Origin: Bimastos eiseni
Lineage: Eukaryota > Annelida > Clitellata > Crassiclitellata > Lumbricidae
DNA: 64,000 nucleotides
Direction: 5' to 3'
Assembly (NCBI GenBank): GCA_959347315.1
Contig: OY365814.1
Span: 33,897,495 to 33,961,494 of the forward strand
A program made the translations under genes and the position numbers. Below are positions 1 through 9,447 of this stretch, piece by piece. The notes under the pieces are model-generated. The model worked only from the letters and a program-made list of their open reading frames with translations. It did no database searches and was not told the DNA's origin. Numbering within the stretch: position 1 is the stretch's first letter; each line of letters begins with the position of its first letter.

Positions 1-38
1 TATCGATATTAGACATTCAATTATATTCTTATTACCAG

Positions 39-611
39 AGTGCAGCGGAAGCAGAGCAGACGTTGTCTTCGTACTCGACTCGTCGAACAGCATCTGGATT
101 CGCGACTTCCGGAAACAGTTAAAGTTTGTCAAGGACGTCATTAAACTCTTTCCCATCGACTCCGGGCATATCCAGGTCGGGCTCGTGACATACGCCGACA
201 TCCCGAGGCTCTACTTCCACTTGGGCCAATACGGACGAAAGTCGGACGTACAAAGAGCCGTCGGCCGCATACGTCACACGGGCGGATTCGGAACTCACAC
301 GGCGGAGGCACTGCGATTCATGCGCGAAGTCGGATTCCAGTTTCCGGGTTCCCACACCCGGTTCAATGTTACCCGGATCGGAATTGTTGTCACTGATGGA
401 AGGTCAGATGATCCGGAGTGGACGATGACGGAGGCGGAATTGACCAAGGAACAGGGGATTCATATGTTTGCGGTAGGTGTTGGGGCGAATCCAGACCTCA
501 GAGAGCTCGAAGCCATAGCCAGTCATCCGAAGCAGGACTACACGATTGCGGCTGATAACAGTAGTGGGTTGAACCACATCCGAAAACTACTTGCCATTGA
601 GGCTTGTGCTG
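39..611 (+). CDS. Exon: vWA domain 1 with intact MIDAS
   Basis: The acceptor is attaccag before 39 and the donor is G|gtcagt after 611, giving a phase 1 to phase 1 exon. The reading frame runs through VVFVLDSSNS, VGLVTYAD, IRHTGGFGTHTAEALRF, IGIVVTDGRSDD and MFAVGVGANPDLRELEAIAS, the order of strands and metal-site loops in a vWA domain. It ends in an EACAG segment close to the domain end. The open frame runs on to 631, but joining at 611 continues the frame exactly into the exon at 1634. An alternative start two bases downstream is possible because the acceptor is AGAG. Confidence 0.85.
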
Positions 612-3600
612 GTCAGTGTTTTTGCATTTAAGGACGTATTCCACTGGATAGGATGATACTACGAGTGAGTGGAAGATTGTAGATTTTAATGAAATGGTAT
701 GGAATGCGGTAGATTAGAATGGAAATTATATAGAAACATTACTATGGAACGGAATGGAACGGTATAGGATTGAATTGAATGGACTTGAATGTAATGGAAT
801 AGAATAGAAAAAGATTGAATTGTAGAATCATCTTGAATGTTATAGAATACGAAAGGACGGAACCAAATGGTATTGAACGGAATAAACAGAAATGGATTAA
901 AGTGGATTGAACTGAAAAAGATTAAAAATTGCAACGAAGTATATTGGAATAGCACGAAATGGATTGAAATGGAATGGAATCACATGGAATGAAGGCATTG
1001 CAGAAGAATTGAATGATGAGGGATACATTGGAGTGAATGTGACACATTAGATCAAGCTTGTAGTACATGTCATCCAAACATACATGTATTGTGCAGACAA
1101 TTTGCTTGAAGTCACCTCTAAGTATTGAATGTTTTGTATTTCTGTCTATTCAGTGGGTGCAATGAGCCCTTAGTTAAGGTTAACTTCTATCTATTTTTAC
1201 TTACCTGATATGTGAAGGTTATTAATATTTGTTCCCATTGGCAGTTTATAAATTGTACATAGGGACCTCTGGTTAGCGGGGTCTTTGAACCCTTTAGGTG
1301 ACCTTGTGTAACCTAAATATTCATTTATGTTAACTTGTTTGTTATTTTCTCATGTTTTTTGGTTACCAACTAAAATTGAATTGAATGTAATCTTTAGTAT
1401 CTTCTCTTATTCCTTTACATTTCAATCCAATCTATTCCATTCTTTTCTATTTTAATTTATTCTGTTTTAATTAATCCATGTGATTTTATTCTATTTCAAC
1501 ATCTATTCTGCAGCCACTAGTAGTAAGAAATTTCCTACTACTGCCACTAGTTTCTATATGTCTCCAACAACTAGATTTCTAGCGTTTATTAATAAACCTT
1601 TTTGTCTATGATAACAACTATTAACTGTTTCAGTGACAAATCCGACAGCAGTGACATCTCGGACAATTCGAACAACACCAGCAACGACAACAAACTCTAG
1701 GACAGCGTATTCTACTTCCACAGACGATCAAAGAAATGCTTTGCAACCCCGAGGAAGGTCCGTCTACGCAACGCCAAACTACATGACAGTGACAAGTAAC
1801 AATGCAGCCAATGATCCATCTACCAACACGACACCAATGATGGAAACAACTACCTCTGCAACAGCGAATTCCTCTACCACAGAGGAGCATAGAAATTCTG
1901 TGCCACTCCGAGAGGGGATTGTTTACGTGACGCCTAACTACATGACAGCGTCTAGTAACATTTCAGTCAATGATCCAACTATCCCGAGAACATCAATGAC
2001 GCCAACAGCGACCTCTGCAACAACGTCTTCTACTACCACAGAGGATAAAAAAAATACCGAGTCACCCATAGGGAGGTCCGCCTTCGAAACGCCTAATTCC
2101 ATGACAATGACAAGTAACATTGCAGTCAATTATCCAATTACCTCCACAATACCAATAACGTCAACAAACGCTATAACAGCGCATTCTGCTAGCACAGAGG
2201 ATCAAAGAAATAGGGTGCCACCCATAGTGGGGTCTATCTACGTAACGCCTAACTCCATGACAGCGACGAATGACATTGCTGTCAGTAATCCAACGACCTC
2301 CACAACATCGATAACATCAACAACGACTCCCGCAACTGGAACATCACTTTCTACCAGGACTGAAGGGCCAAGTACAACGGTTCCGCCCATCGAGGGGTCC
2401 GACTACGTAACCTCAAACATCATGACCTTAGAACCGTTGATTAACGGCCCTGCACTAAATCTCCCAAGTTCGACGTTCCAGACCTGGTTGAAGCCGACCT
2501 TGACTCGCTTTGCCCCAGACATAGGCAGAGAAGACGCAACGAGTTCGACGTCACAGACCTGGTTGAAGCCGACCTTGACTCGCTTTGCCCCAGACATAGA
2601 CAGAGAAGACGCAACGAGTTCGACGTCCCTGACCTGGTTGAAGCCGACTCTGACTCACTCTGCCTCAGGCATAGCAAGAGAAGACGTAAATTTCCCAAGT
2701 TCGACGTCCCAGACCTGGTTGAAGCCGACCTTGACTCACTTTGCCTCAGGCATAGAAAGAGAAGACGTAAATCTCCCAAGTTCGACGTTCCAGACCTGGT
2801 TGAAGTCGACCTTGACTCGCTCTGCCTCAGGCATAGGCAGAGAAGACGTAACTCTCTCGAAATCGACGTCCCAGACCTGGTTGAAGCCGACCTTGACTCG
2901 CTTTTCCCCAGACATAGGCAGAGAAGACGCATCATCGACAACGACCGTCGAGGGCAGGCCGACGAGAAAAAAAAGGTTCACGAGGCCAGCCTTCCAATTC
3001 GTTACGGGGAAACCGAGTGAAGATCTTGGGGATATGTCAGGACCGGTGTCGACGTTGTCCGAGCTCAGTACTGTCACTGACACCCTGCAGCCGAAGACGA
3101 ATGTAGACGAGGATAAAAGTCGGACAGACGACGTGGGATCCGAAAATAAGAGAGGATCGGGAAGAAACTATCCTGATAGAAACTCAGGAATCAGCGACGA
3201 TGGAAGGTCGTCTGATGTTTCAGGAGATGGGACAACCGAAGGCAGGAAGAGGGACCGTGGCGGAAGGTCCAAAAACGACTCTAAGATCGGAACTTCAAAC
3301 AGAAAGGGAGCTTCAAAAGACACTAAATCTAAGATCGAAACTTCAGGCCGGGATGGAGCTGCAGAGGAAGAGGAAAGGTTTCGAAATGCCTTCCCGAATC
3401 GACCAATGCTCTTAAAAATCGATTTGGATGGAAGGTGGACTCAAATTTCGAAGCAGGATTTCAATCTCGACGACCGAAGGGTCATACCACATGTTACCAA
3501 CGGTAGCAAGGTCTCGGTCGAAGGGAACGAACTCTGGTCCAAAGATTTGGATGGCAAGAAATCTCTAGTAGGGGAGGTCGTTAATGGTTCCATGTTCATA

Positions 3601-6513
3601 GGTCGTTGGGTGGATTTGGATCGTCGCATCTGGTTGGGATATGCCGTTGTGGACCCAGTCGGAAAAGTGGACAACGGAGCAAACGGGTTTCCTGAATCTA
3701 GGGACAGTCGTCAAGGAAGAGGTAAAGGTACCAATATCGTTCCAGAATCATGGGACAGTCGTCAAGGAAGAAATAAAGGTACTAATATCGTTCCAGATTC
3801 AGAGGACAGTCGTCAAGGAAGAGATAGAGATACCCATGCACCACAAAATTTTCTCGACGTCATTTCTGGATCTGGGGATAGTCGTCAGGGAAGAGATAAA
3901 GGTACCAATGCACCACGAAACTCTCTAGATGTCATTCCTGGATCTGGGGATAGTCGTCAGGGAAGAGATAAAGGTACCAACGCACCACGAAACTCTCTAG
4001 ATGTCATTCCTGGATCTGGGGATAGTCGTCAGGGAAGAGATAAAGGTACCAACGCACCACGAAACTCTCTAGATGTCATTCCTGGATCTGGGGATAGTCG
4101 TCAGGGAAGAGATAAAGGTGGCAGCGTACCACGAAAGTCCCTCGATGTCGTTCCAGAATCAGAGGACAGTCGCCAAGGAAGAGATAAAGGTACCAATGCA
4201 CCACGAAACTCTCTAGATGTCATTCCTGGATCTGGGGATAGTCGTCAGGGAAGAGATAAAGGTACCAACGCACCACGAAACTCTCTAGATGTCATTCCTG
4301 GATCTGGGGATAGTCGTCAGGGAAGAGATAAAGGTACCAGTGCACCACGAAATCCCTTTGATGTCGTTCCTGGATCTGGCGACAGTCGTCAGGAAAGAGA
4401 TAAAGGTACCAGTGCACCACGAAATCCCTTTGATGTCGTTCCTGGATCTGACGACAGTCGTCAGGGAAGAGATAAAGGTACCAACGCACCACGAAACTCT
4501 CTAGATGTCATTCCTGGATCTGGGGATAGTCGTCAGGGAAGAGATAAAGGTACCAACGCACCACGAAACTCTCTAGATGTCACTCCTGGATCTGGCGACA
4601 GTCGTCAGGGAAGAGATAAAGGTACCAGTGCACCACGAAATCCCTTTGATGTCGTTCCTGGATCTGACGACAGTCGTCAGGGAAGAGATAAAGGTACCGC
4701 GTCGCCAGACGGAGTCGTGAATCCGGGAGAAGATGGAACTGACGGGTTCTGGGTGATCAACGAAACAGGGCCATCTACCTGGTATCATTACGCCCGTCCT
4801 GGATTGTACGAATCTACGAAAGAGTTCGAGGTGCCACCGAAAAAGGCCCGGACATCGACGGGTGGCATTGAAAACGAGAGTGGAGCTGAGGCGAGTAACT
4901 CACCGATGAATCGAGATGTCACACGGATCAACAAAGAGAAGAAGGGTCTGATTGCTGTTTCATATCTTATACTGTATTTCCGTTTATTGGAAAAGAAATA
5001 TCGCTGTCAACACGCAGCGACTTACTGGTTCATGATTATTACAGATGTATTAAAGAGTCACTTAGTCCTTGAGGATCTTTAGTCTGTCTCAAAGTCTGAC
5101 ATGGCGCATATCCAGTGTTGTGCTGTCATACATAATAAATTAGATTCACTTTGGAGCGCCCATCGAAATTTGTCTGGAGAGCGAGACCTCGTCTTCATGG
5201 TTTAAGAGAAGGTTCCCTTAAAGGAGACCAGGTTATAATTGTTATTTTTTGCCCTGAAGTGAGTAGGATAGACAGGGACTTCAATTTTATTTTGAGAAAT
5301 CGTAGAATGTGAGTGGTCCAATTGCGTTCGGTTTATTATTCATTTACTTAATTTCGTATTTAGCTCCTCGACATAATGACTAAGCATGACTCGATGGTGC
5401 TGAAACACTGTCAGTGATGGACTAGCTCAAGAGCCAAATGCAGTAACTCAAAAATGAGGCTATAAAGCTAATGTGCCATTTAGCCTCACAAAGCGAGTCC
5501 CCAAACCAGTTGTGTATACCGTACCGTTTCCCACAAATGGTATCGACTGACTTTATTCTTGAATTCCTTGAATTCAGTCGCCGCTCAAGCGACTTCACCA
5601 CTGTCATTACTCTTGCACTGACAGTGCTGAGTCTGGATAAAGGAGGGCGACCGCCATTGATCTGTGTTATCACTCAGTGTCGTTTAACTGAAACTGCTAC
5701 TAGCTCCTCCACAGTGCCAGTCCCAAACCTGGACAAAGAAGGGCGACACCAATGGTCTGTGTTACCACAAAGTTTCGCTAAACTGAAACTACTGCTGCTA
5801 CCCTTCTCAAACAAAACCGTGTCGAAAGTTAACATAAACACGATGCCATAATGATGGCTGCCGCCGATGGTAGTCTGTTGAGAGGCACCAAGATTTTCGT
5901 TTTTGTCATTCTAGGTTGTCGATCTCTTAGGGGGATAGACGTTGCATTCGTTCTCGATCATAAATCAAGGCACACGGAATTCGTTCAGGATTTTTGGATT
6001 CTCTCCCGTGCCATCATCTCCGAACTGGGCGGAGGGAACGAGACGGACGTCACCTTCGAGTTCGTTCACAAGTGTAGGGGGTCTGAGTGCTCGGCCCAGC
6101 ATCGCCACTCCTCGAAAGCGGATGCCTTGAGGGCCGTCGACGAGACCCTCCTGGCAACCCGGAGCACCTCGTCTAAGCTCATCGACAAGATGACGAACTC
6201 GCTCAAGGCTAACGAGCCCCAGCGGCGTCACAAGGTCGGCGTCTACATGACTGACTCAAGGTCGGGAAACCTCGGCGATACCCTAGTGGCCTCCGACAGG
6301 GCAAAGAACGGTAACAACGTTGAGATGTTTGCCGTGGGATTTGGGGGTGAAGTTAACTCCACGGAGTTGCAAGCTATCGCCAGCTGCCCCGTCGAAAAAC
6401 ATTTCTTTCGCATGGACAAACCGCTAAGTGAACAAACCGCCAAAACCCTGGCGAAGAAGATTAGCAGAAGCATTTGTCCTGGCCGAAGCAAGACAAGACT
6501 GCTCCAAATCTAA
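39..6513 (+). CDS. Secreted vWA / mucin-like repeat / vWA protein (5' end missing)
   Basis: Gene-level entry joining exons 39-611, 1634 to about 4894, and 5915-6513. All junctions seen are phase 1, the symmetric phase typical of extracellular shuffled domains. The first vWA domain keeps the metal-site residues: DSSNS in strand 1, the Thr in HTGGFGT, and the Asp in VTDGRSDD. The middle is Thr/Ser-rich, so probably heavily O-glycosylated, and carries three unrelated tandem-repeat arrays. The second vWA domain has lost the DxSxS motif. The gene starts upstream of the window, so no signal peptide is visible. An extracellular matrix, mucus or adhesion role is inferred from architecture only. I do not recognise a named ortholog; matrilin or collagen VI are only distant analogues. 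The last exon stops at 6511-6513. Confidence 0.75.
612..1633 (+). other. Intron with degenerate GGAAT-type satellite
   Basis: This is the intron between the first vWA exon and the mucin-like exon. About 680-1010 is a degenerate run of GGAAT/GAATGGA-like pentamers, and 1380-1500 holds a weaker complementary run (TTCCATT/TTCTATT). The acceptor at the end is tgtttcag. No coding sequence is seen in it. Confidence 0.75.
700..1010. repeat. Degenerate GGAAT pentameric repeat
   Basis: Dense imperfect copies of tggaatgga and gaatggaat, with single-base drift. It resembles an old pentanucleotide satellite inside an intron. The long open frame on the minus strand here is a by-product of the A-rich repeat. 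Confidence 0.7.
1634..4894 (+). CDS. Giant exon: Thr/Ser-rich region and three tandem-repeat arrays
   Basis: The exon begins after the acceptor tgtttcag with two bases completing a Val codon. In order it holds a Thr/Ser-rich region with about five units of roughly 55-60 residues (1640-2430); six units of about 25 residues around QTWLKPTLTRF (2464-2935); a charged Ser/Gly/Arg/Lys segment; a short globular-looking block with LDGRW, LDGKKSL and LDRRIWLGY repeats (3400-3670); fifteen units beginning DSRQGRDKGT (about 3705-4700); and a tail with DGFWVINETGPSTWYHY. The frame is open to 5082, but the last residues look non-coding. The best phase 1 donors are A|gtaact at 4894 and G|gtctga at 4945, so the 3' boundary is uncertain. 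Confidence 0.75.
1640..2430 (+). repeat. Mucin-like protein repeat, about 5 units of 55-60 aa
   Basis: Each unit contains a Thr/Ser cluster, a short charged stretch such as TEDQRN, a PP-I-G-S/Y-VTPN-MT core and a TSNIAVN segment. Units are well diverged, so this array is older than the 72-bp array downstream. Confidence 0.7.
2464..2935 (+). repeat. Six-copy 25-aa repeat (QTWLKPTLTR type)
   Basis: Six successive copies of a unit reading SSTxQTWLKPTLTRxAxxIxRED, with spacers of zero to three residues. DNA identity between copies is high, including silent sites, so the array is fairly recent. It sits between the mucin-like region and the charged region. Confidence 0.85.
3705..4705 (+). repeat. 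72-bp coding minisatellite (DSRQGRDKGT unit)
   Basis: Fifteen units start with DSRQ. The first two are short (17 aa) and most of the rest are 24 aa (72 bp). Most units contain GGTACC. Several neighbouring units are nearly identical in DNA, and variants (NSLDVIPGSG versus NPFDVVPGSG/D) alternate in blocks, which indicates recent block duplication. The unit is basic, Gly/Ser/Asp-rich and probably unstructured. Confidence 0.9.
4895..5914 (+). other. Intron before vWA 2, with an imperfect direct duplication
   Basis: This is the inferred intron between the repeat exon and the last exon. It contains an approximately 97-bp direct duplication (about 5618-5815) and ends in the acceptor ttttgtcattctag. 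No conserved coding sequence is seen apart from the uncertain tail of the preceding frame up to 5082. Confidence 0.55.
5618..5815. repeat. Tandem copies of a dispersed 97-bp repeat
   Basis: Two imperfect direct copies share a GGAtAAAGgAGGGCGAC core, a CTGTGTTAyCAC segment and a GTTTmrCTrAACTGAAAC segment. A third copy lies inverted at about 47536-47650. This makes it a dispersed repeat family rather than a local duplication only. Confidence 0.6.
5915..6513 (+). CDS. Last exon: vWA domain 2, MIDAS lost
   Basis: The acceptor is ttttgtcattctag and two bases then complete the first codon, matching the phase of the first vWA exon. The start CRSLRGIDVAFVLD aligns with the start of domain 1 (CSGSRADVVFVLD), but the following residues are HKSRH instead of SSNS, so the DxSxS metal-site motif is gone. 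The later core strand VGVYMTDSRSGN and the MFAVGFGGEVNSTELQAIAS segment are kept. The domain is probably a structural or ligand-independent module. The stop is TAA at 6511-6513. An upstream ATG at 5851 exists but lies before the acceptor and is probably intronic. Confidence 0.8.
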
Positions 6514-8278
6514 GGGAGAGTTGAATAACTTGAATGACTTTTGTTTTGGCTAAGCTCATGTAAATAAGCTGGTTCCCGCAACTTTGCTACAGGTTGACGC
6601 TGTGGATCTGTCGAGTTTGCGAAAGCGAATTTCGAACACTTGAAGTTCAAATTATTATAGTGGTTAGGCAGTGACGTGTTTATCTGTTGAAGTCTCACCT
6701 TTTCAAGAATTGCTTACCCTTATCCAACGAATAGTCTGCTTTTCCAGCATTCACCACCTCGATGAAGCCCGTCTCTCCAGCTCCCACGACTCCTCTCCAA
6801 CCATTCTGGCAATCTGTCTCGGTTATTCCTTTTACATACCTGGGCAACCCCTATGCAACGTCACAGCGCTCGTGAGAAAGCTGGTGCATTGCACCTAGCT
6901 TTGGAGTGGCGCTTTTAGGTATATGGAGTTTATAGTTACGAATACGATCGTTTACGTGTGAACATGCCGCCCAAACCACGCCATTTAACGTGGAAATGCT
7001 TCAATTATTTTGTGGTATTTGAGAATGGCTGGGAATATAGCAGAGCTTTCTGTCGTTAACGTTGAAGGCGAGAATGAGAGAAACAATTTTGTGGTAAGAG
7101 AATGTAAACAACATCTTGTCTACTGCAATAAATCAGTTATAGTGGTAGATTTTACTATTAAGATGTTACATGAGACGGCAGTTGTGTGGGAAGCAAGTTG
7201 TAGCAATTCCTTCACTTGAGTTGCTCAGCACTGAATCGATTTATGCTTGCACGTGAGATAGTGACACTTAATAAATACAGTGTAACTGTAGTAGTAAATT
7301 AGTAGTGTTAGTAGTTATATGTTGTCTTGATGTAGTTCTACTGACTCAGCTTAAGTTTATCTCTATAAAAATTATTCGCAATCACTCTAAAGGCCGAGTC
7401 AAAATGAAAGAAACACGCCGCTTTATTTGAATATTTAATCGTTAACGCAATGTATTTACAAATCGAAAAGAAATATTCCTTGAATGCATGCGGCAGCGAG
7501 AAGCAGTGAATTTACACAAAAACCCAGATATGACACTAGGTAACACAAGCATTAACGCAGTGGAAAAGTGTTGCGGATTTAAAAAACTGTAGCTGTCAGA
7601 ATGATTGATCTGCGTAAGAGCCTCAAAGCACAATCTGAGATAGGCCTATGTCGTTACTGAGATCTATGAGAGAATTGGTGAAACTAGAAACCCCAGCGGA
7701 ATAAATAAGCATATGGTAAGGACTAAAATAGTGCGCGTTCCGACACGAAGTGTGTACTTGAATCATCTGTAGTGCACAGTGTGATTATTGAGAGGTTGGC
7801 AGAAGTAAACTACACACAGTAATTTCATACTGACACCTGAAATTTGACTCCACGTCAAGTAGAAGCTTGGCAATTTGAGGCATAGTGCGCAAATGACAAT
7901 CTATTAGATGCTGGTACAAAATTTCACTAATTAGGCCTATAAGCATTGAGTGATAATAATTATTGATGGATCAAAACAAGAATTTCACAATCGTTTGCGT
8001 ATCTAGTAGTGTCTGAAGTTTCCTCTGCACTTTCATCACATCCAGTCACCTGTACCGGTTACCTCGACATCATCCACAACATGACCACAGTTCATACGAC
8101 ACGACGCGTATTTCGGGCATTAACGTCCTTAACACAATAAGTCCTATCGTTCGCAAGGGAAGCCTATACTGCCTAGCAAAGTGCGAATTAGAGAGCGGTG
8201 ATCGTGCAGTGCATAGGCGGTCGAATCATCGTTGAGGGCGGAATCTTGTGCGTGTGTACTTCCCCAGCGAAGTCAGTG
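6514..8278. other. Intergenic, nothing recognised
   Basis: Spacer between the 3' ends of the converging vWA gene (+) and Ly6-like gene (-). It is AT-rich with short open frames only. AATAAA-like sites occur near 7130 and 7270. No transposon or RNA gene is recognised. Confidence 0.6.
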
Positions 8279-8418
8279 CTAGTGCTGGCCTTGAGGAGCG
8301 GCCCCGTTGTTACACAACTCACCCTCGCAGAAGCAGTAGGTCGAACCGCCCTGGTAGTGGCATCCGTAGCGATGCTGGTCGACGCCATATTCACCTTTGA
8401 AGCAGCCGCGAAACACAT
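8279..8418 (-). CDS. Ly6-like exon 4: C-terminal three-finger motif
   Basis: The exon begins after ttttggaag and reads DVFRGCFKGEYG, HRYGCHYQ, STYCFCEGELCNN and ends NGAAPQGQH at a TAG (8279-8281). The CxC...LCN ending is the hallmark of Ly6/uPAR domains. The longer open frames at this site on both strands are shadows. Confidence 0.8.
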
Positions 8419-9343
8419 CTTCCAAAAGACAGACATTGCACCGTTATTGCATCTGCTGCTACTCTACTTGTTGTGGAAATTTAATTCGACAAATTAGTAC
8501 CGATGCGCGCGAAAATTATTGGAGTACCGATGGACTAATGGCTTGAAACCATTGAATGAATTGGTTAATCAATGAATTAGTCAGTAAATGAATTAATGAA
8601 TTGGTTAAATATTAAACAAACAAATGTGGGCAAATGAATGAAATAAAAGCAGAAAAATTGATTGAATGACAGAACTATATGATGATTAGCAGAAGGAATT
8701 AATTCATTTTTTTAAAATGTCTGAACGAGTAGCAACATGTCCGAATGACCAAATAAGTCAATAATCAATTAGAAAATCAATCAATCAATGGATCAATCAA
8801 TCAGTCAGAGGCATACATACCCATGGGCCTCAATCCCCCCTGATTGATGATGGTCCCTGTACATACCACCGTTGGGATCCCGCCTCACGTAGCAGTTGCC
8901 CGAGTGACAGTCCCAGGTATCGACTCCGTAGGCCTTCGCCTGGTAATGGTCGAATGGACCCAGGCACTTGTCCCATCCTCCATGTAGAGTCTGCGACACA
9001 TATTGTTGCTGCTGCTGACCATATCCCTACAACAGAAATACAGAACCATCTGTCTGTCTGCCTGCCTGCCTGCCTTTATTTGTACCTGTTTGTCTGTCTG
9101 TCTGTCGGTCTGTCTGTGTCTATCCTAGAAGTGGCTTGCTAACAACAGCGCTATATAAATGGTCGTAATTTCACTTACAATTTATCCATCTATCTATCCA
9201 TTTAGCCATCTATCCATAAATCCATCAATCTATCCATCGATCGATCGATCAGTCAGTCAGTCAGTCAGTCAGTCAGTCAGTCAGTCAGTCAGTCAGTCAG
9301 TCAGTCAGTCAGTCAGTCAGTCAGTCAGTCAGTCAGTCAGTCA

Positions 9344-9407
<64 letters not shown>

Positions 9408-9410
9408 ATA

Positions 9411-9447
<37 letters not shown>

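Noticed and set aside
2403..3083. Minus-strand frames with repeated LCLRQSESRS
   Set aside because: Antisense of the QTWLKPTLTR repeat array.
8198..8497. 99-aa hydrophobic-looking + frame
   Set aside because: Antisense of the Ly6-like last exon, whose other strand carries the cysteine motif.
8861..8866. Alternative exon 3 donor of the Ly6-like gene 46 nt downstream (gtatgt at about 8815-8820)
   Set aside because: Leaves phase 2, which does not match exon 4, and adds a segment unlike the family.
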